Shown here piece after piece: positions 25,154 through 33,933 of a stretch of DNA of 64,000 bases. The stretch lies in assembly GCF_050487225.1 (NCBI RefSeq), contig NZ_JBKQGY010000001.1:62001-126000 (forward strand), read 5' to 3'. Below the pieces are notes generated by a model. The model saw only the letters and a list, made by a program, of their open reading frames with translations. It had not been told where the DNA came from and did no database searches. Made by a program: the position numbers and the translations under genes. Within the stretch, counting starts at the first letter, position 1. The number at the start of each line of letters is the position of its first letter. The DNA comes from Paenalcaligenes sp050487225. Its GTDB lineage: Bacteria; Pseudomonadota; Gammaproteobacteria; Burkholderiales; Burkholderiaceae_B.

Positions 25154-25654
25154 ATGTCGACTATAGAAAGCAAACACGATAATCAGAACGAAGGTGCGGG
25201 TAAAGAGTATCTGGTTTTTATCCTCGCGCAGCAAGAGTACGGTATTGATATTTTGAAAGTGCAGGAGATTCGCGGCTATGACGCTCAGAGCGTGACGCGC
25301 ATTGCGAACGTTCCCTCTTTTATTAAAGGGGTGACCAACCTGCGTGGCGTGATCGTACCTATCGTGGATTTACGCATCAAATTCAATCTGGATGAGGTGA
25401 GTTACGACCACCAGACCGTCGTGGTGATTCTGAATTTGGGTTCCAGAGTCGTAGGCGTCGTGGTAGATGGCGTATCAGATGTGCTGGTTTTGCAAAACTC
25501 GCAAATCAGCGATGCACCGCAATTTGGTACCGCTTTTTCTACCGAATACTTGACAGGAATAGGCACACTGGATGAGCGCATGCTGATTTTGGTGGACATA
25601 GAAAAACTGATGACCAGCGAGGAAATGGCGCTAATGGATAGCGCATTGGTGTAA
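25154..25654 (+). CDS. cheW: chemotaxis coupling protein CheW
   Basis: CheW links chemoreceptors to CheA in the polar arrays. The 166-residue protein is a single CheW domain with the usual QEYGIDILKVQEIRG opening, the receptor-contact loop VPSFIKGVTNLRGVIVPIVDLR and the VVGVVVDGVSDVL strand. It lies 23 bases after cheA and 45 before the chemoreceptor gene. Confidence 0.97.
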   Translation: MSTIESKHDNQNEGAGKEYLVFILAQQEYGIDILKVQEIRGYDAQSVTRIANVPSFIKGVTNLRGVIVPIVDLRIKFNLDEVSYDHQTVVVILNLGSRVVGVVVDGVSDVLVLQNSQISDAPQFGTAFSTEYLTGIGTLDERMLILVDIEKLMTSEEMALMDSALV

Positions 25655-25699
25655 CGCTCACACAAGTTTCTGGATAAAAAGCAAAAAGAGGAGATGTAT

Positions 25700-27427
25700 A
25701 TGCTGAAAGGGTTAGGGCTAGCTAATTTGAAAGTACGAACCAGTTTATTACTGGTGATGTTTTTCTTTATGGTGATGTTATTGGCCGGTGCGGCATTAGG
25801 CATTTTTTCTTTACGTGCTAATAACCAGGCGTTGGACGTGATTGTGACCAATCAAAAGGCCAATGAGTTTCTGAATCGCAGTATAGGTTTTTATAAAGAT
25901 ACGCAGACGGCATTGGGTAGGGCGTCTGCGGCCTATCTTTCTAATCAAAATAACCAAAGCTACACCACGACCAGTGAGTGGGTGAGTGGCACCGATGGTG
26001 CGGCTCGCAAGCTGGATGACAACACCATACGGTTATTGAACCGTGTGGACATGGACTATCAGCGCACCAAAATGGCGTTTGATGAGTTCAAAGAGTACTC
26101 CAGTGAGTTTGAGGATACGAATAACGCCTATGTGCCGGTATTTGCGAGCTTCGAGAAATTGCTAGAGGCGATTCCACCCTTGTTGGATTTGGTTAAACAA
26201 GGACGCATGGAAGAGTTTCGTGTGCATCTGGCCATTTTGGCATCGGGTGCCGAGTCTGATATGTACTACGCCGCTGAACGTTTACAGCAGTTCCAGCAAG
26301 CCTACATTGATGAGAGTTATGAGAAAGAAGAAAAGCAGTACGACCTCGTTATTCAGTTAGTGGGTGTGGCGCTGGCGTTGTGTGTGCTGATTTGTTTGGG
26401 TGTGTATGTGTTCTTGCGCAGCATGGTGTTAACGCCGTTGCGTACGGCCAAAGAGCATTTTGATCGTATCGCCAGCGGTGATTTAACGCAGCGTATTGAA
26501 GTTACGTCCGATAACGAAATCGGTGTGCTGAGCGAAGCAGTGCGTCGTATGCAAGATAGCTTGCGCAAAATGGTGCATGCCATACGTGATGGTGTGCAGG
26601 CCATTGAGCAGGGTTCGCAAGAAATCTTTCAGGGCAATACCGATTTGAGTAGCCGTACCGAGCAACAGGCGGCGGCATTGCAAGAAACGGCTGCCAGCAT
26701 GGAAGAGCTATCTAGCACGGTGCGCCAGAATGCGGATAACGCACAGCAAGCAGACCGTGTCACACACGATGCCGCGGTAGTTGCAGAGCGTGGCGGTCAA
26801 GCGGTGTCCAAAGTGGTAGATACCATGAATGATATTGCAGCAAGCTCCAATGAAATTGCCAATATCGTGAATGTGATTGATGGCATTGCATTCCAAACCA
26901 ATATCTTGGCTCTAAATGCCGCAGTGGAAGCGGCACGAGCAGGTGAGCAAGGTAGAGGCTTTGCCGTGGTGGCGGGTGAAGTACGTTCTTTGGCACAGCG
27001 CAGTGCGCAGGCGGCCAGAGAGGTCAAAGTCCTGATCGAGGGCTCATTGCAGAAAGTGAGTGTAGGTGCACGACAGGTAGACGATGCTGGCGGCATCATG
27101 CAAGAAGTGGTGGGGTCAGTACGCGGTATTACCGTGTTGATGGACGAAATCTCTTCAGCCTCGCATGAGCAGTCAGAAGGTATTGATCAAGTGAATCAAG
27201 CAGTATCGCAAATGGATGCTGTGGTACAGCAAAATGCGGCATTGGTAGAACAAGCTGCGGCGGCGGCAGGTTCGCTACAAAGTCAGGCAGCGCAACTGAT
27301 GGAAGTAGTGGCCGCATTTAAGATTAATTCGGGCGAAATCATTGAAATGCAGGCAGATGAGCTGGGGTATGACTACGACGAGTACGAAGCCATATCCTCT
27401 GTGCGTCCTCAGGTGCTGGCGACTTAG
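25700..27427 (+). CDS. methyl-accepting chemotaxis protein with TarH-type sensor
   Basis: A 575-residue transmembrane chemoreceptor. Helix 1 (residues about 12-35) and helix 2 (about 215-235) flank a periplasmic four-helix-bundle sensor of the Tar/TarH type. A HAMP domain (RTAKEHFDRIASGDLTQRI) and a signalling domain with the highly conserved hairpin tip IDGIAFQTNILALNAAVEAARAGEQG follow. I start it at the ATG at 25700, six bases after GAGGAG; another ATG at 25694 is too close to that site. The C-terminus lacks a CheR-tethering pentapeptide. The ligand is unknown; the position between cheW and cheR suggests the main receptor. Confidence 0.95.
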   Translation: MLKGLGLANLKVRTSLLLVMFFFMVMLLAGAALGIFSLRANNQALDVIVTNQKANEFLNRSIGFYKDTQTALGRASAAYLSNQNNQSYTTTSEWVSGTDGAARKLDDNTIRLLNRVDMDYQRTKMAFDEFKEYSSEFEDTNNAYVPVFASFEKLLEAIPPLLDLVKQGRMEEFRVHLAILASGAESDMYYAAERLQQFQQAYIDESYEKEEKQYDLVIQLVGVALALCVLICLGVYVFLRSMVLTPLRTAKEHFDRIASGDLTQRIEVTSDNEIGVLSEAVRRMQDSLRKMVHAIRDGVQAIEQGSQEIFQGNTDLSSRTEQQAAALQETAASMEELSSTVRQNADNAQQADRVTHDAAVVAERGGQAVSKVVDTMNDIAASSNEIANIVNVIDGIAFQTNILALNAAVEAARAGEQGRGFAVVAGEVRSLAQRSAQAAREVKVLIEGSLQKVSVGARQVDDAGGIMQEVVGSVRGITVLMDEISSASHEQSEGIDQVNQAVSQMDAVVQQNAALVEQAAAAAGSLQSQAAQLMEVVAAFKINSGEIIEMQADELGYDYDEYEAISSVRPQVLAT

Positions 27428-27439
27428 TATTAGAGGCTT

Positions 27440-28288
27440 ATGACTCATCTTACGTCGGAATCTTTTGTCTATTCATTGCCAGTGCTACCACAGGCGACAA
27501 GGGATGACTTCATTCGTACGGCCCGCATGCTCAAAGAGCGAGCGGGCATTGTGTTGGGCGAACACAAAGAAGACATGGTGGCCCGTAGTTTAGGGCTAGA
27601 GGCCAAGAATTTGGCCGTAGCGGAAGTGCGCCAGTATTTGGATTTTCTGGAACACAATCCTAGAGCTCCTGAGTGGGAGCGTTTTATCAATACCTTCACC
27701 ATCAACCACACGGCTTTCTTCAGAGAAAGTCATCACTTTGGTACGTTGGCTGAATTTGTGAAAAAACGCAGTAAGCCGTTGTCGGTGTGGTGTGCAGCTG
27801 CCTCTACGGGCGAAGAGGTATACACCATTGCCATGGTATTACAGGAAAACGTCAGCAACGCAGACGTGACCTGTAGCGTGTTGGCGTCTGATATTGATAC
27901 GCAGGCGCTGGTGCGTGCACAAGAGGGGGTGTATTCGCAGGATAGAGTGCAGCCTGTTGAGGATCACTTGCTGAGAAAGTATTTTCAGCGCGGAGTCGGT
28001 AAGCGTGCGGGCATGGTGCGAGTCAAGCCTGTGTTACGCAATATGGTGGACTTCAGAATGATTAATCTGGTGTCTGCCGAAAACTGGCCTACCGACCAAA
28101 GTTTTGATGTGGTGTTCTGTAGGAACACCATGATTTATTTCGAAAAAGAAACGCAAAGCAAACTGTTAGATAAGTTTGCTCAGGTGATGAAGCCAGGAGC
28201 TTTGTTATTTGTTGGGCATTCGGAAAATATTTCTCATTTGAGCAAAGCATTCCGTTTACAGGGGCAAACCGTTTACGTGCGTATTTAA
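27440..28288 (+). CDS. cheR: chemotaxis protein methyltransferase CheR
   Basis: CheR transfers methyl groups from S-adenosylmethionine to receptor glutamates. The 282-residue protein has the helical CheR N-domain (AGIVLGEHKEDMVARSL), then the methyltransferase fold with WCAAASTGEEVYTIAMVL, ASDIDTQAL and the FDVVFCRNTMIYF motif. It follows the receptor gene by 12 bases and precedes cheB by 44; no cheD gene lies between. Confidence 0.96.
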   Translation: MTHLTSESFVYSLPVLPQATRDDFIRTARMLKERAGIVLGEHKEDMVARSLGLEAKNLAVAEVRQYLDFLEHNPRAPEWERFINTFTINHTAFFRESHHFGTLAEFVKKRSKPLSVWCAAASTGEEVYTIAMVLQENVSNADVTCSVLASDIDTQALVRAQEGVYSQDRVQPVEDHLLRKYFQRGVGKRAGMVRVKPVLRNMVDFRMINLVSAENWPTDQSFDVVFCRNTMIYFEKETQSKLLDKFAQVMKPGALLFVGHSENISHLSKAFRLQGQTVYVRI

Positions 28289-28332
28289 TGACAAAGCGCG
28301 TGCGGCTCCCCCTTTAACTGATTGAACGTAAC

Positions 28333-29388
28333 ATGAAAAAAATTCGAGTGATTTGTGTTGATGACTCGGCGTTAGTACGTAGTTTGATGATGGAAATCAT
28401 CAATAACCATCCTGACATGGAAGTCGTGGCAACGGCACCTGATCCGTTAGTGGCTAGGGAATTAATCAAACAGCACAACCCAGATGTGTTGACCTTGGAC
28501 GTGGAAATGCCACGCATGGATGGGTTGGATTTCTTAGAGCGCTTAATGCGGTTGCGCCCTATGCCGGTAGTGATGGTGTCTTCGTTAACGGAGCGTAATT
28601 CGGATGTCACCATACGAGCCTTAGAGCTAGGGGCTGTGGATTTCGTGACCAAGCCCAAGTTGGGGTTGCGTGACGGTTTGTTGGAATACTCCGACCTGAT
28701 CGCAGACAAAATTCGTGCTGCAGCGATGTCCAAGCCTCGTCAAAGTACGGTGGCACCAAGCAGTGAGCCGCGTTCGCGCTTGACTCACCACTTCTCCACG
28801 ACAGAAAAACTGATATTGATCGGTGCCTCTACGGGGGGGACGGAAGCGATACGTCAGGTGCTAGAGCCTATGCCGGCAAACAGCCCTGCGATCTTGATTA
28901 CGCAGCACATGCCAGCGGGGTTTACTCGTTCGTTTGTGCAGCGTTTGGATAGTTTGTGCGCGGTACAGGTGCACGAGGCTGAGCATGGTCAGCGTGTCTT
29001 GCCAGGCCATGTGTATTTGGCACCAGGCGGTATTGCTCACATGAAACTGGCGCGCTCCGGTGCGAACTACGTGATTGAGTTGGAAGACAGCGAACCCGTC
29101 AACCGACACCGTCCCGCCGTGGATGTGCTGTTTCGTTCGGCTGCCGAGGTGGCTGGCAAAAATGCAGTAGGCGTATTGCTAACCGGCATGGGTAAGGATG
29201 GTGCACAAGGACTGTTGGCTATGAAGCAAGCGGGCGCCGTGACGTTTGCTCAAGACGAAGCCAGCAGTGTGGTATTTGGTATGCCCCGTGAAGCACTGAT
29301 GATTGGTGCGGCAGACGAAGCCGTGCCTTTAGGTGAAATCAGCGCAAAGTTGCTGGCGAGTGCAGGATCTTACGGACATAGGGTTTGA
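28333..29388 (+). CDS. cheB: chemotaxis response regulator protein-glutamate methylesterase CheB
   Basis: CheB removes receptor methyl groups when phosphorylated by CheA. In this 351-residue protein the receiver domain has Asp10/Asp11 and the phospho-site Asp56 (LTLDVEMPRMDG); the C-terminal esterase has the nucleophile in GASTGGTEA, the catalytic His in ITQHMPAGFT and the GMGKDGAQGLLAM region. It is complete and co-directional with cheR and cheY. Confidence 0.97.
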   Translation: MKKIRVICVDDSALVRSLMMEIINNHPDMEVVATAPDPLVARELIKQHNPDVLTLDVEMPRMDGLDFLERLMRLRPMPVVMVSSLTERNSDVTIRALELGAVDFVTKPKLGLRDGLLEYSDLIADKIRAAAMSKPRQSTVAPSSEPRSRLTHHFSTTEKLILIGASTGGTEAIRQVLEPMPANSPAILITQHMPAGFTRSFVQRLDSLCAVQVHEAEHGQRVLPGHVYLAPGGIAHMKLARSGANYVIELEDSEPVNRHRPAVDVLFRSAAEVAGKNAVGVLLTGMGKDGAQGLLAMKQAGAVTFAQDEASSVVFGMPREALMIGAADEAVPLGEISAKLLASAGSYGHRV

Positions 29389-29437
29389 TTTGGCGAAAGG
29401 CCCTCGCCAGTGCTTTATTTATGATGGAGAGCTTTTG

Positions 29438-29824
29438 ATGGCTAATAAAAATATAAAAATTCTTGTAGTAGACGACTTTCCTACGATGCGTCGTATTATC
29501 CGTAATCTGCTGAAAGATTTAGGCTACGAGAATGTGGATGAAGCAGAAGATGGCGCAATGGGCCTAGAAAAACTGCGCAATGGCAACTTTGATTTTGTCG
29601 TATCAGACTGGAATATGCCCAATCTGGATGGCTTGGAAATGCTTAAACAAATACGAGCAGATGCCAACTTGTCTACCATGCCCGTATTGATGGTGACAGC
29701 AGAAGCCAAAAAAGAAAATATCATCGCAGCAGCTCAGGCAGGCGCCAGTGGCTATGTTGTTAAGCCTTTTACCGCCGCTACGCTTGAGGAGAAGCTCAAT
29801 AAGATTTTCGAAAAAATGGGCTAA
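29438..29824 (+). CDS. cheY: chemotaxis response regulator CheY
   Basis: CheY is the single-domain regulator that, when phosphorylated, binds FliM and switches motor direction. The start is the ATG at 29438 (a longer frame reaches back into cheB), giving 128 residues, like E. coli CheY. The acidic pair Asp12/Asp13, phospho-Asp57 in VVSDWNMPNLDG, the switch Thr in VTAEA and Lys in VVKPF are all present. GGAGAG precedes the start. Confidence 0.98.
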   Translation: MANKNIKILVVDDFPTMRRIIRNLLKDLGYENVDEAEDGAMGLEKLRNGNFDFVVSDWNMPNLDGLEMLKQIRADANLSTMPVLMVTAEAKKENIIAAAQAGASGYVVKPFTAATLEEKLNKIFEKMG

Positions 29825-29839
29825 AGCGGGAGAGTCGGG

Positions 29840-30487
29840 ATGGATGAAGATCATAGCAGTACAACTACTGTAGAACCATTGGGGCAGATGTCTCTTGATG
29901 TCGTGCAGCGTATCGCACAGCTGATGAGGCTGGTGCGTGAGAGCATGCACGAGCTAGGGCTGGACCAAGCGGTTAAGGATGCTGCACATGCCATCCCCGA
30001 TGCGAGGGATAGGCTACGTTATGTAGGGCGCATGACTGAGCAAGCTGCCAATAAAGTGCTCACGGCAGCGGAAGAAACGGGTCCATTGCAAGAGCAGTTG
30101 TTTGCAGGTTCTCAGAATCTGGGACAGCGTTGGCAGCACTGGTTTGATGCGCCCGCCGAGCTACCGGTTGCCCGTGAGCTGGTGGATGACACACGAGATT
30201 TCTTAGATCTAGTGGGCAGACACAGCAAATCCACTCAGGAAAACCTGATGGAAATCATCATGGCGCAAGACTTTCAAGACTTAACCGGTCAAGTGATTCA
30301 GGGCATGCTGAAAGTCATAGGCACGATAGAAACCGAATTGGTACAAGTGCTGATTGATAGTGTGCCACCTGAAAAGCGCGAAGAAACCGCCGGTTTGTTA
30401 AATGGCCCTGTCATCGATACGGCGGCGGCCGATGTAGTAACCGACCAAGACCAAGTGGATGATTTGCTATCCAGTTTGGGTTTTTAA
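29840..30487 (+). CDS. cheZ: CheY-P phosphatase CheZ
   Basis: CheZ speeds dephosphorylation of CheY-P. The 215-residue, mostly helical protein carries the catalytic region IIMAQDFQDLTGQVIQGMLK with the Gln that activates water, and ends in QDQVDDLLSSLGF, the conserved CheY-binding C-terminal peptide. It is the last che gene and is followed by a hairpin. Confidence 0.96.
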   Translation: MDEDHSSTTTVEPLGQMSLDVVQRIAQLMRLVRESMHELGLDQAVKDAAHAIPDARDRLRYVGRMTEQAANKVLTAAEETGPLQEQLFAGSQNLGQRWQHWFDAPAELPVARELVDDTRDFLDLVGRHSKSTQENLMEIIMAQDFQDLTGQVIQGMLKVIGTIETELVQVLIDSVPPEKREETAGLLNGPVIDTAAADVVTDQDQVDDLLSSLGF

Positions 30488-30514
30488 GCGTCGTATAGCT
30501 CCTCTGTTTTATAT

Positions 30515-30540
30515 CCGGCTTTATGAATAAAGCCGGTTTA
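30515..30540 (+). terminator. probable terminator after cheZ
   Basis: CCGGCTTTAT and ATAAAGCCGG form a ten-base inverted repeat with a very short centre, followed by TTTA. The T tract is short, so termination may be partial and allow read-through into flhB. Confidence 0.55.
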
Positions 30541-30595
30541 TAGCCCTTGCTTAGTCCTTAGCGTGCTGCGGCTTGCCTCTACAATTTTTACGCTT

Positions 30596-30640
30596 GGATA
30601 CGTGTGCCAGCACGATAACGATCTGGCGTGATACGTATCC
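30596..30640. promoter_or_regulatory. long inverted repeat upstream of flhB
   Basis: GGATACGT (30596-30603) and GCCAG (30606-30610) are mirrored by CTGGC (30623-30627) and ACGTATCC (30633-30640), with a 12-base centre. The arms of about 15-18 bases and the spacer of about 12 resemble the geometry of FlhD4C2 binding sites, although the sequence is not the E. coli consensus. It ends 24 bases before the flhB start, so a role as an mRNA hairpin is also possible. Confidence 0.4.
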
Positions 30641-30664
30641 GTAATTTTGTTGGCAACGCATAGC

Positions 30665-31822
30665 ATGGCTGAGGACAGCGATCTAGAAAGAACCGAACCG
30701 GCCTCACCCCGACGCCTAGAAAAGGCGCGCGAGGAGGGGCAAGTTGCGCGTTCGCGTGAGCTCAGCACATTTTTGATTTTGGCCGTAGGGGCCGCCACGT
30801 TGTGGCTGTCTGGTGGTTTGCTGTACAAGGCGTTGTCTGGCGTTATGCGCAGCAGTATGTGGTTTGATGTGCGCGTAGCCAGAGAAGCAAATGTCATGAC
30901 AGCGCAAGCGGGAATACAAGCGTTTGAAGCATTGTTAGGCTTGCTGCCGTTGTTCTTGGCGCTGGTAGTGACCGCTATTGCTGGGTCGGCGCTGTTGGGT
31001 GGTTTCTTGTTTTCATGGAAATCCTTAGAGCCCAAGTTTGAAAAAATGAATCCGCTGAAGGGAATTAAGCGGATGTTCTCAGCGCAAACCTTGATCGAAC
31101 TGGTTAAGGCCCTGGCTAAAGCCGGCTTAATAGGCACTGTGGCGGTGATGGTGATCTGGCATTTCAGGGATCAAATGACTGGGCTGATGCATGTGAATCC
31201 TACCGAAGCCTTAGTGAAGGGCTTAGGGTTGGTGGCCTTAAGCTGTGCGCTGATTATTTCTAGTTTGATTGTGATTGTATTGATCGATGCGCCGTGGCAA
31301 CTGTTCAGTTTCTTCAAGAAAATGCGTATGTCCAAGCAGGATCAAAAAGAAGAACACAAAGAAAGCGAAGGTGATCCACACGTGAAAGGGCGCATACGTT
31401 CGCAGCAACGTGCGATGGCACAGCGACGCATGATGTCCGAAGTGCCGACGGCCGATGTGGTCATCACCAACCCTACGCATTATGCCGTGGCCTTACGCTA
31501 CGCCGAAGGTGAAAAAGGTGCGCCACGCGTGGTGGCTAAGGGTACAGGTTTAATTGCACAGCGCATACGTGAGTTGGCGGCAGAGCATCGTATTCCTCGA
31601 TTGGAAGCACCTCCGTTGGCGCGAGCCTTGCATGGTCATGTGGACTTAAATCACGAAATCCCTGTTGAGTTGTATGCCGTTGTTGCTGAAGTTCTGGCTT
31701 GGGTTTTCCAGTTACGTCACTGGAACCAAGGTGTAGGACTAGAACCGCAACAGCCTGTTAATTTGGAAGTCCCCAAAGGGTTTGATCCCCTAGCGACTTC
31801 AGCCAATGTTTCTGCTGAATGA
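30665..31822 (+). CDS. flhB: flagellar export gate protein FlhB
   Basis: FlhB belongs to the flagellar type III export gate and switches substrate class from rod/hook to filament. The 385-residue protein has four membrane helices after an N-terminal basic segment (RTEPASPRRLEKAREEGQVARSREL) and a cytoplasmic domain with the self-cleaving NPTH motif (VVITNPTHYAVALRY). I start it at the ATG at 30665; TTG codons at 30647 and 30650 are upstream alternatives. It overlaps flhA by 4 bases. Confidence 0.96.
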   Translation: MAEDSDLERTEPASPRRLEKAREEGQVARSRELSTFLILAVGAATLWLSGGLLYKALSGVMRSSMWFDVRVAREANVMTAQAGIQAFEALLGLLPLFLALVVTAIAGSALLGGFLFSWKSLEPKFEKMNPLKGIKRMFSAQTLIELVKALAKAGLIGTVAVMVIWHFRDQMTGLMHVNPTEALVKGLGLVALSCALIISSLIVIVLIDAPWQLFSFFKKMRMSKQDQKEEHKESEGDPHVKGRIRSQQRAMAQRRMMSEVPTADVVITNPTHYAVALRYAEGEKGAPRVVAKGTGLIAQRIRELAAEHRIPRLEAPPLARALHGHVDLNHEIPVELYAVVAEVLAWVFQLRHWNQGVGLEPQQPVNLEVPKGFDPLATSANVSAE

Positions 31823-33933
31823 ATAGCTTTATAACCTTATTGAAAACCAATGGTTCGGCTCACGCCAAGATGCTGGCAGGCCCGGTACTGATCCTGCTGG
31901 TGTTGGCGATGATGGTATTGCCATTGCCGCCATTCTTGTTGGACTTGCTGTTTACCTTCAACATTGCGTTGGCGGTGATGATCTTATTGGTGGCCATGTT
32001 CACCAAAAAGCCCTTGGATTTTGCGGCATTCCCATCGGTATTGCTGTTTGCGACCTTGCTGCGTTTGGCATTGAACGTAGCCTCTACCCGTGTGGTATTG
32101 CTCAATGGCCATAAAGGGCCAGATGCAGCAGGTCAGGTGATTGAGGCTTTTGGCCACTTCTTGGTGGGCGGTAACTTTGCGGTTGGTTTAATCGTCTTTA
32201 TTATTTTGGTGATCATTAACTTTATTGTGATTACCAAAGGTGCAGGACGTATTGCCGAGGTAGGTGCGCGTTTTACCTTGGACGCGATGCCCGGTAAACA
32301 GATGGCGATTGATGCGGATTTAAACGCAGGTCTTATAGGTGAAGAAGAAGCGCGTCGTCGCCGTCAGGAAGTATCGCAAGAGGCTGAGTTCTACGGGGCA
32401 ATGGATGGGGCCAGTAAGTTCGTGCGTGGTGATGCCGTTGCTGGTCTGCTGATCATGGTCATCAATATTATTGGTGGTCTGATCGTAGGGGTGATGCAGC
32501 ACGATTTGTCGTTTGGTGAAGCGGGCCACGTGTACACCCTGCTGACCATTGGTGATGGTCTGGTTGCCCAGATCCCTGCATTGGTGATTTCCACCGCAGC
32601 GGGTGTGGTGGTGTCTCGTGTCGCTACCGACGAAGACGTGGGTCAACAGATGGTAAGCCAACTGTTCAGTAACCCTCATGTGATGTTTTTGACGGCTGGC
32701 ATTTTGGGGTTGATGGGCTTAATTCCCGGTATGCCGCATTTGGCGTTCCTCACTTTTGCTGCCATTGTGGGAGCTATTGGTTGGTCACTGCATAAGCGCC
32801 AACAGCAAGTAGAGCAGGCGCAAATAGTAGGGCCTAGTGAGGCAGAGAGGGCTGCCGACGCTGCCGCCTCTGAAGCCAGTTGGGATGATGTGGCCATGGT
32901 AGACCCCTTGGGTTTAGAGGTGGGCTACAGGCTGATTTCTTTGGTGGACCATGCCCAAAATGGTGAGCTTTTGCATCGCATCCGCAGCTTGCGTAAAAAG
33001 TTCGCACAAGATGTGGGCTTTTTGCCGCCGGTGGTGCACATACGTGACAACTTAGAGTTGAAACCCAATGACTACCGTGTGTTGTTGTATGGCGTAGAAG
33101 TAGGGCGTGGTGTGGCCATGCCAGGTCAGTGGTTGGCCATTGATCCAGGTGGCGTCACCATGACGCTATCGGGTACACCTACTACCGACCCAGCCTTTGG
33201 CTTGCCAGCGGTATGGATTGATGTGTCGTTACGTGAACAGGCGCAAATTGCGGGTTACACCGTGGTTGATGCCAGTACCGTGGTAGCTACGCACTTGAAT
33301 CACTTGTTGCATCGTCATGGTGCACAGTTGTTGGGTAGACAAGAAGTACAGCAGTTGCTGGATCGCGTGGGCAAAGAGTTGCCACGATTGGTGGAAGACT
33401 TTGTGCCCAAAACAGTCAGCTTGGGGCTATTCCATAAAGTGCTGCGTGGGTTGTTGGATGAAGAAGTCTCCATTCGTGATATGCGCACCATTATTGAGGT
33501 GGTGTCCGAGAACATTACACGTTTGCAAGCCCAAAATCAGTTGGGGGCAAACTTGGATGAAGCGGCAGAGTTGCTGGCAATGGTGCGTACAGCATTGGGT
33601 AGAGCCATTACACAGCAGTGGTTCCCCGGTGAAGGCGAATTGCATGTCATTGGGTTAGATGCGCGTCTTGAACGCGTACTCACACAAGCCTTGACCAGCA
33701 GTGGGGCACTAGAGCCAGGCTTGGCTGAAACACTATTGGCAGAGGCGCAGCGAGCCACCATGCAGCAAGAACAGCGCGGCGATGCCGCTGTTTTGGTCGT
33801 GCCTGCATTGCTACGTCCGTCGCTGTCTCGCTTCTTGCGTCACCATTTACCGCAGTTGGGTGTGTTGTCTAACCAAGAAATTCCAGATGAACGAGTCATG
33901 AAAGTGACTGCAGTGATAGGTAATCAGGCATGA
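31819..33933 (+). CDS. flhA: flagellar export gate protein FlhA
   Basis: FlhA is the largest export-gate subunit: a nonameric ring that docks chaperone-substrate complexes. The 704-residue protein has eight N-terminal helices, the conserved cytoplasmic FHIPEP-type loop (GRIAEVGARFTLDAMPGKQMAIDADLNAGLI) and a C-terminal cytoplasmic domain of about 350 residues. Both neighbours are joined by ATGA overlaps (flhB before, flhF after), so flhBAF is one translational unit. Confidence 0.97.
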   Translation: MNSFITLLKTNGSAHAKMLAGPVLILLVLAMMVLPLPPFLLDLLFTFNIALAVMILLVAMFTKKPLDFAAFPSVLLFATLLRLALNVASTRVVLLNGHKGPDAAGQVIEAFGHFLVGGNFAVGLIVFIILVIINFIVITKGAGRIAEVGARFTLDAMPGKQMAIDADLNAGLIGEEEARRRRQEVSQEAEFYGAMDGASKFVRGDAVAGLLIMVINIIGGLIVGVMQHDLSFGEAGHVYTLLTIGDGLVAQIPALVISTAAGVVVSRVATDEDVGQQMVSQLFSNPHVMFLTAGILGLMGLIPGMPHLAFLTFAAIVGAIGWSLHKRQQQVEQAQIVGPSEAERAADAAASEASWDDVAMVDPLGLEVGYRLISLVDHAQNGELLHRIRSLRKKFAQDVGFLPPVVHIRDNLELKPNDYRVLLYGVEVGRGVAMPGQWLAIDPGGVTMTLSGTPTTDPAFGLPAVWIDVSLREQAQIAGYTVVDASTVVATHLNHLLHRHGAQLLGRQEVQQLLDRVGKELPRLVEDFVPKTVSLGLFHKVLRGLLDEEVSIRDMRTIIEVVSENITRLQAQNQLGANLDEAAELLAMVRTALGRAITQQWFPGEGELHVIGLDARLERVLTQALTSSGALEPGLAETLLAEAQRATMQQEQRGDAAVLVVPALLRPSLSRFLRHHLPQLGVLSNQEIPDERVMKVTAVIGNQA

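Noticed and set aside
29333..29437. N-terminal extension of CheY into cheB
   Set aside because: CheY homology begins at the ATG at 29438, which has its own ribosome site and gives the standard 128-residue length.
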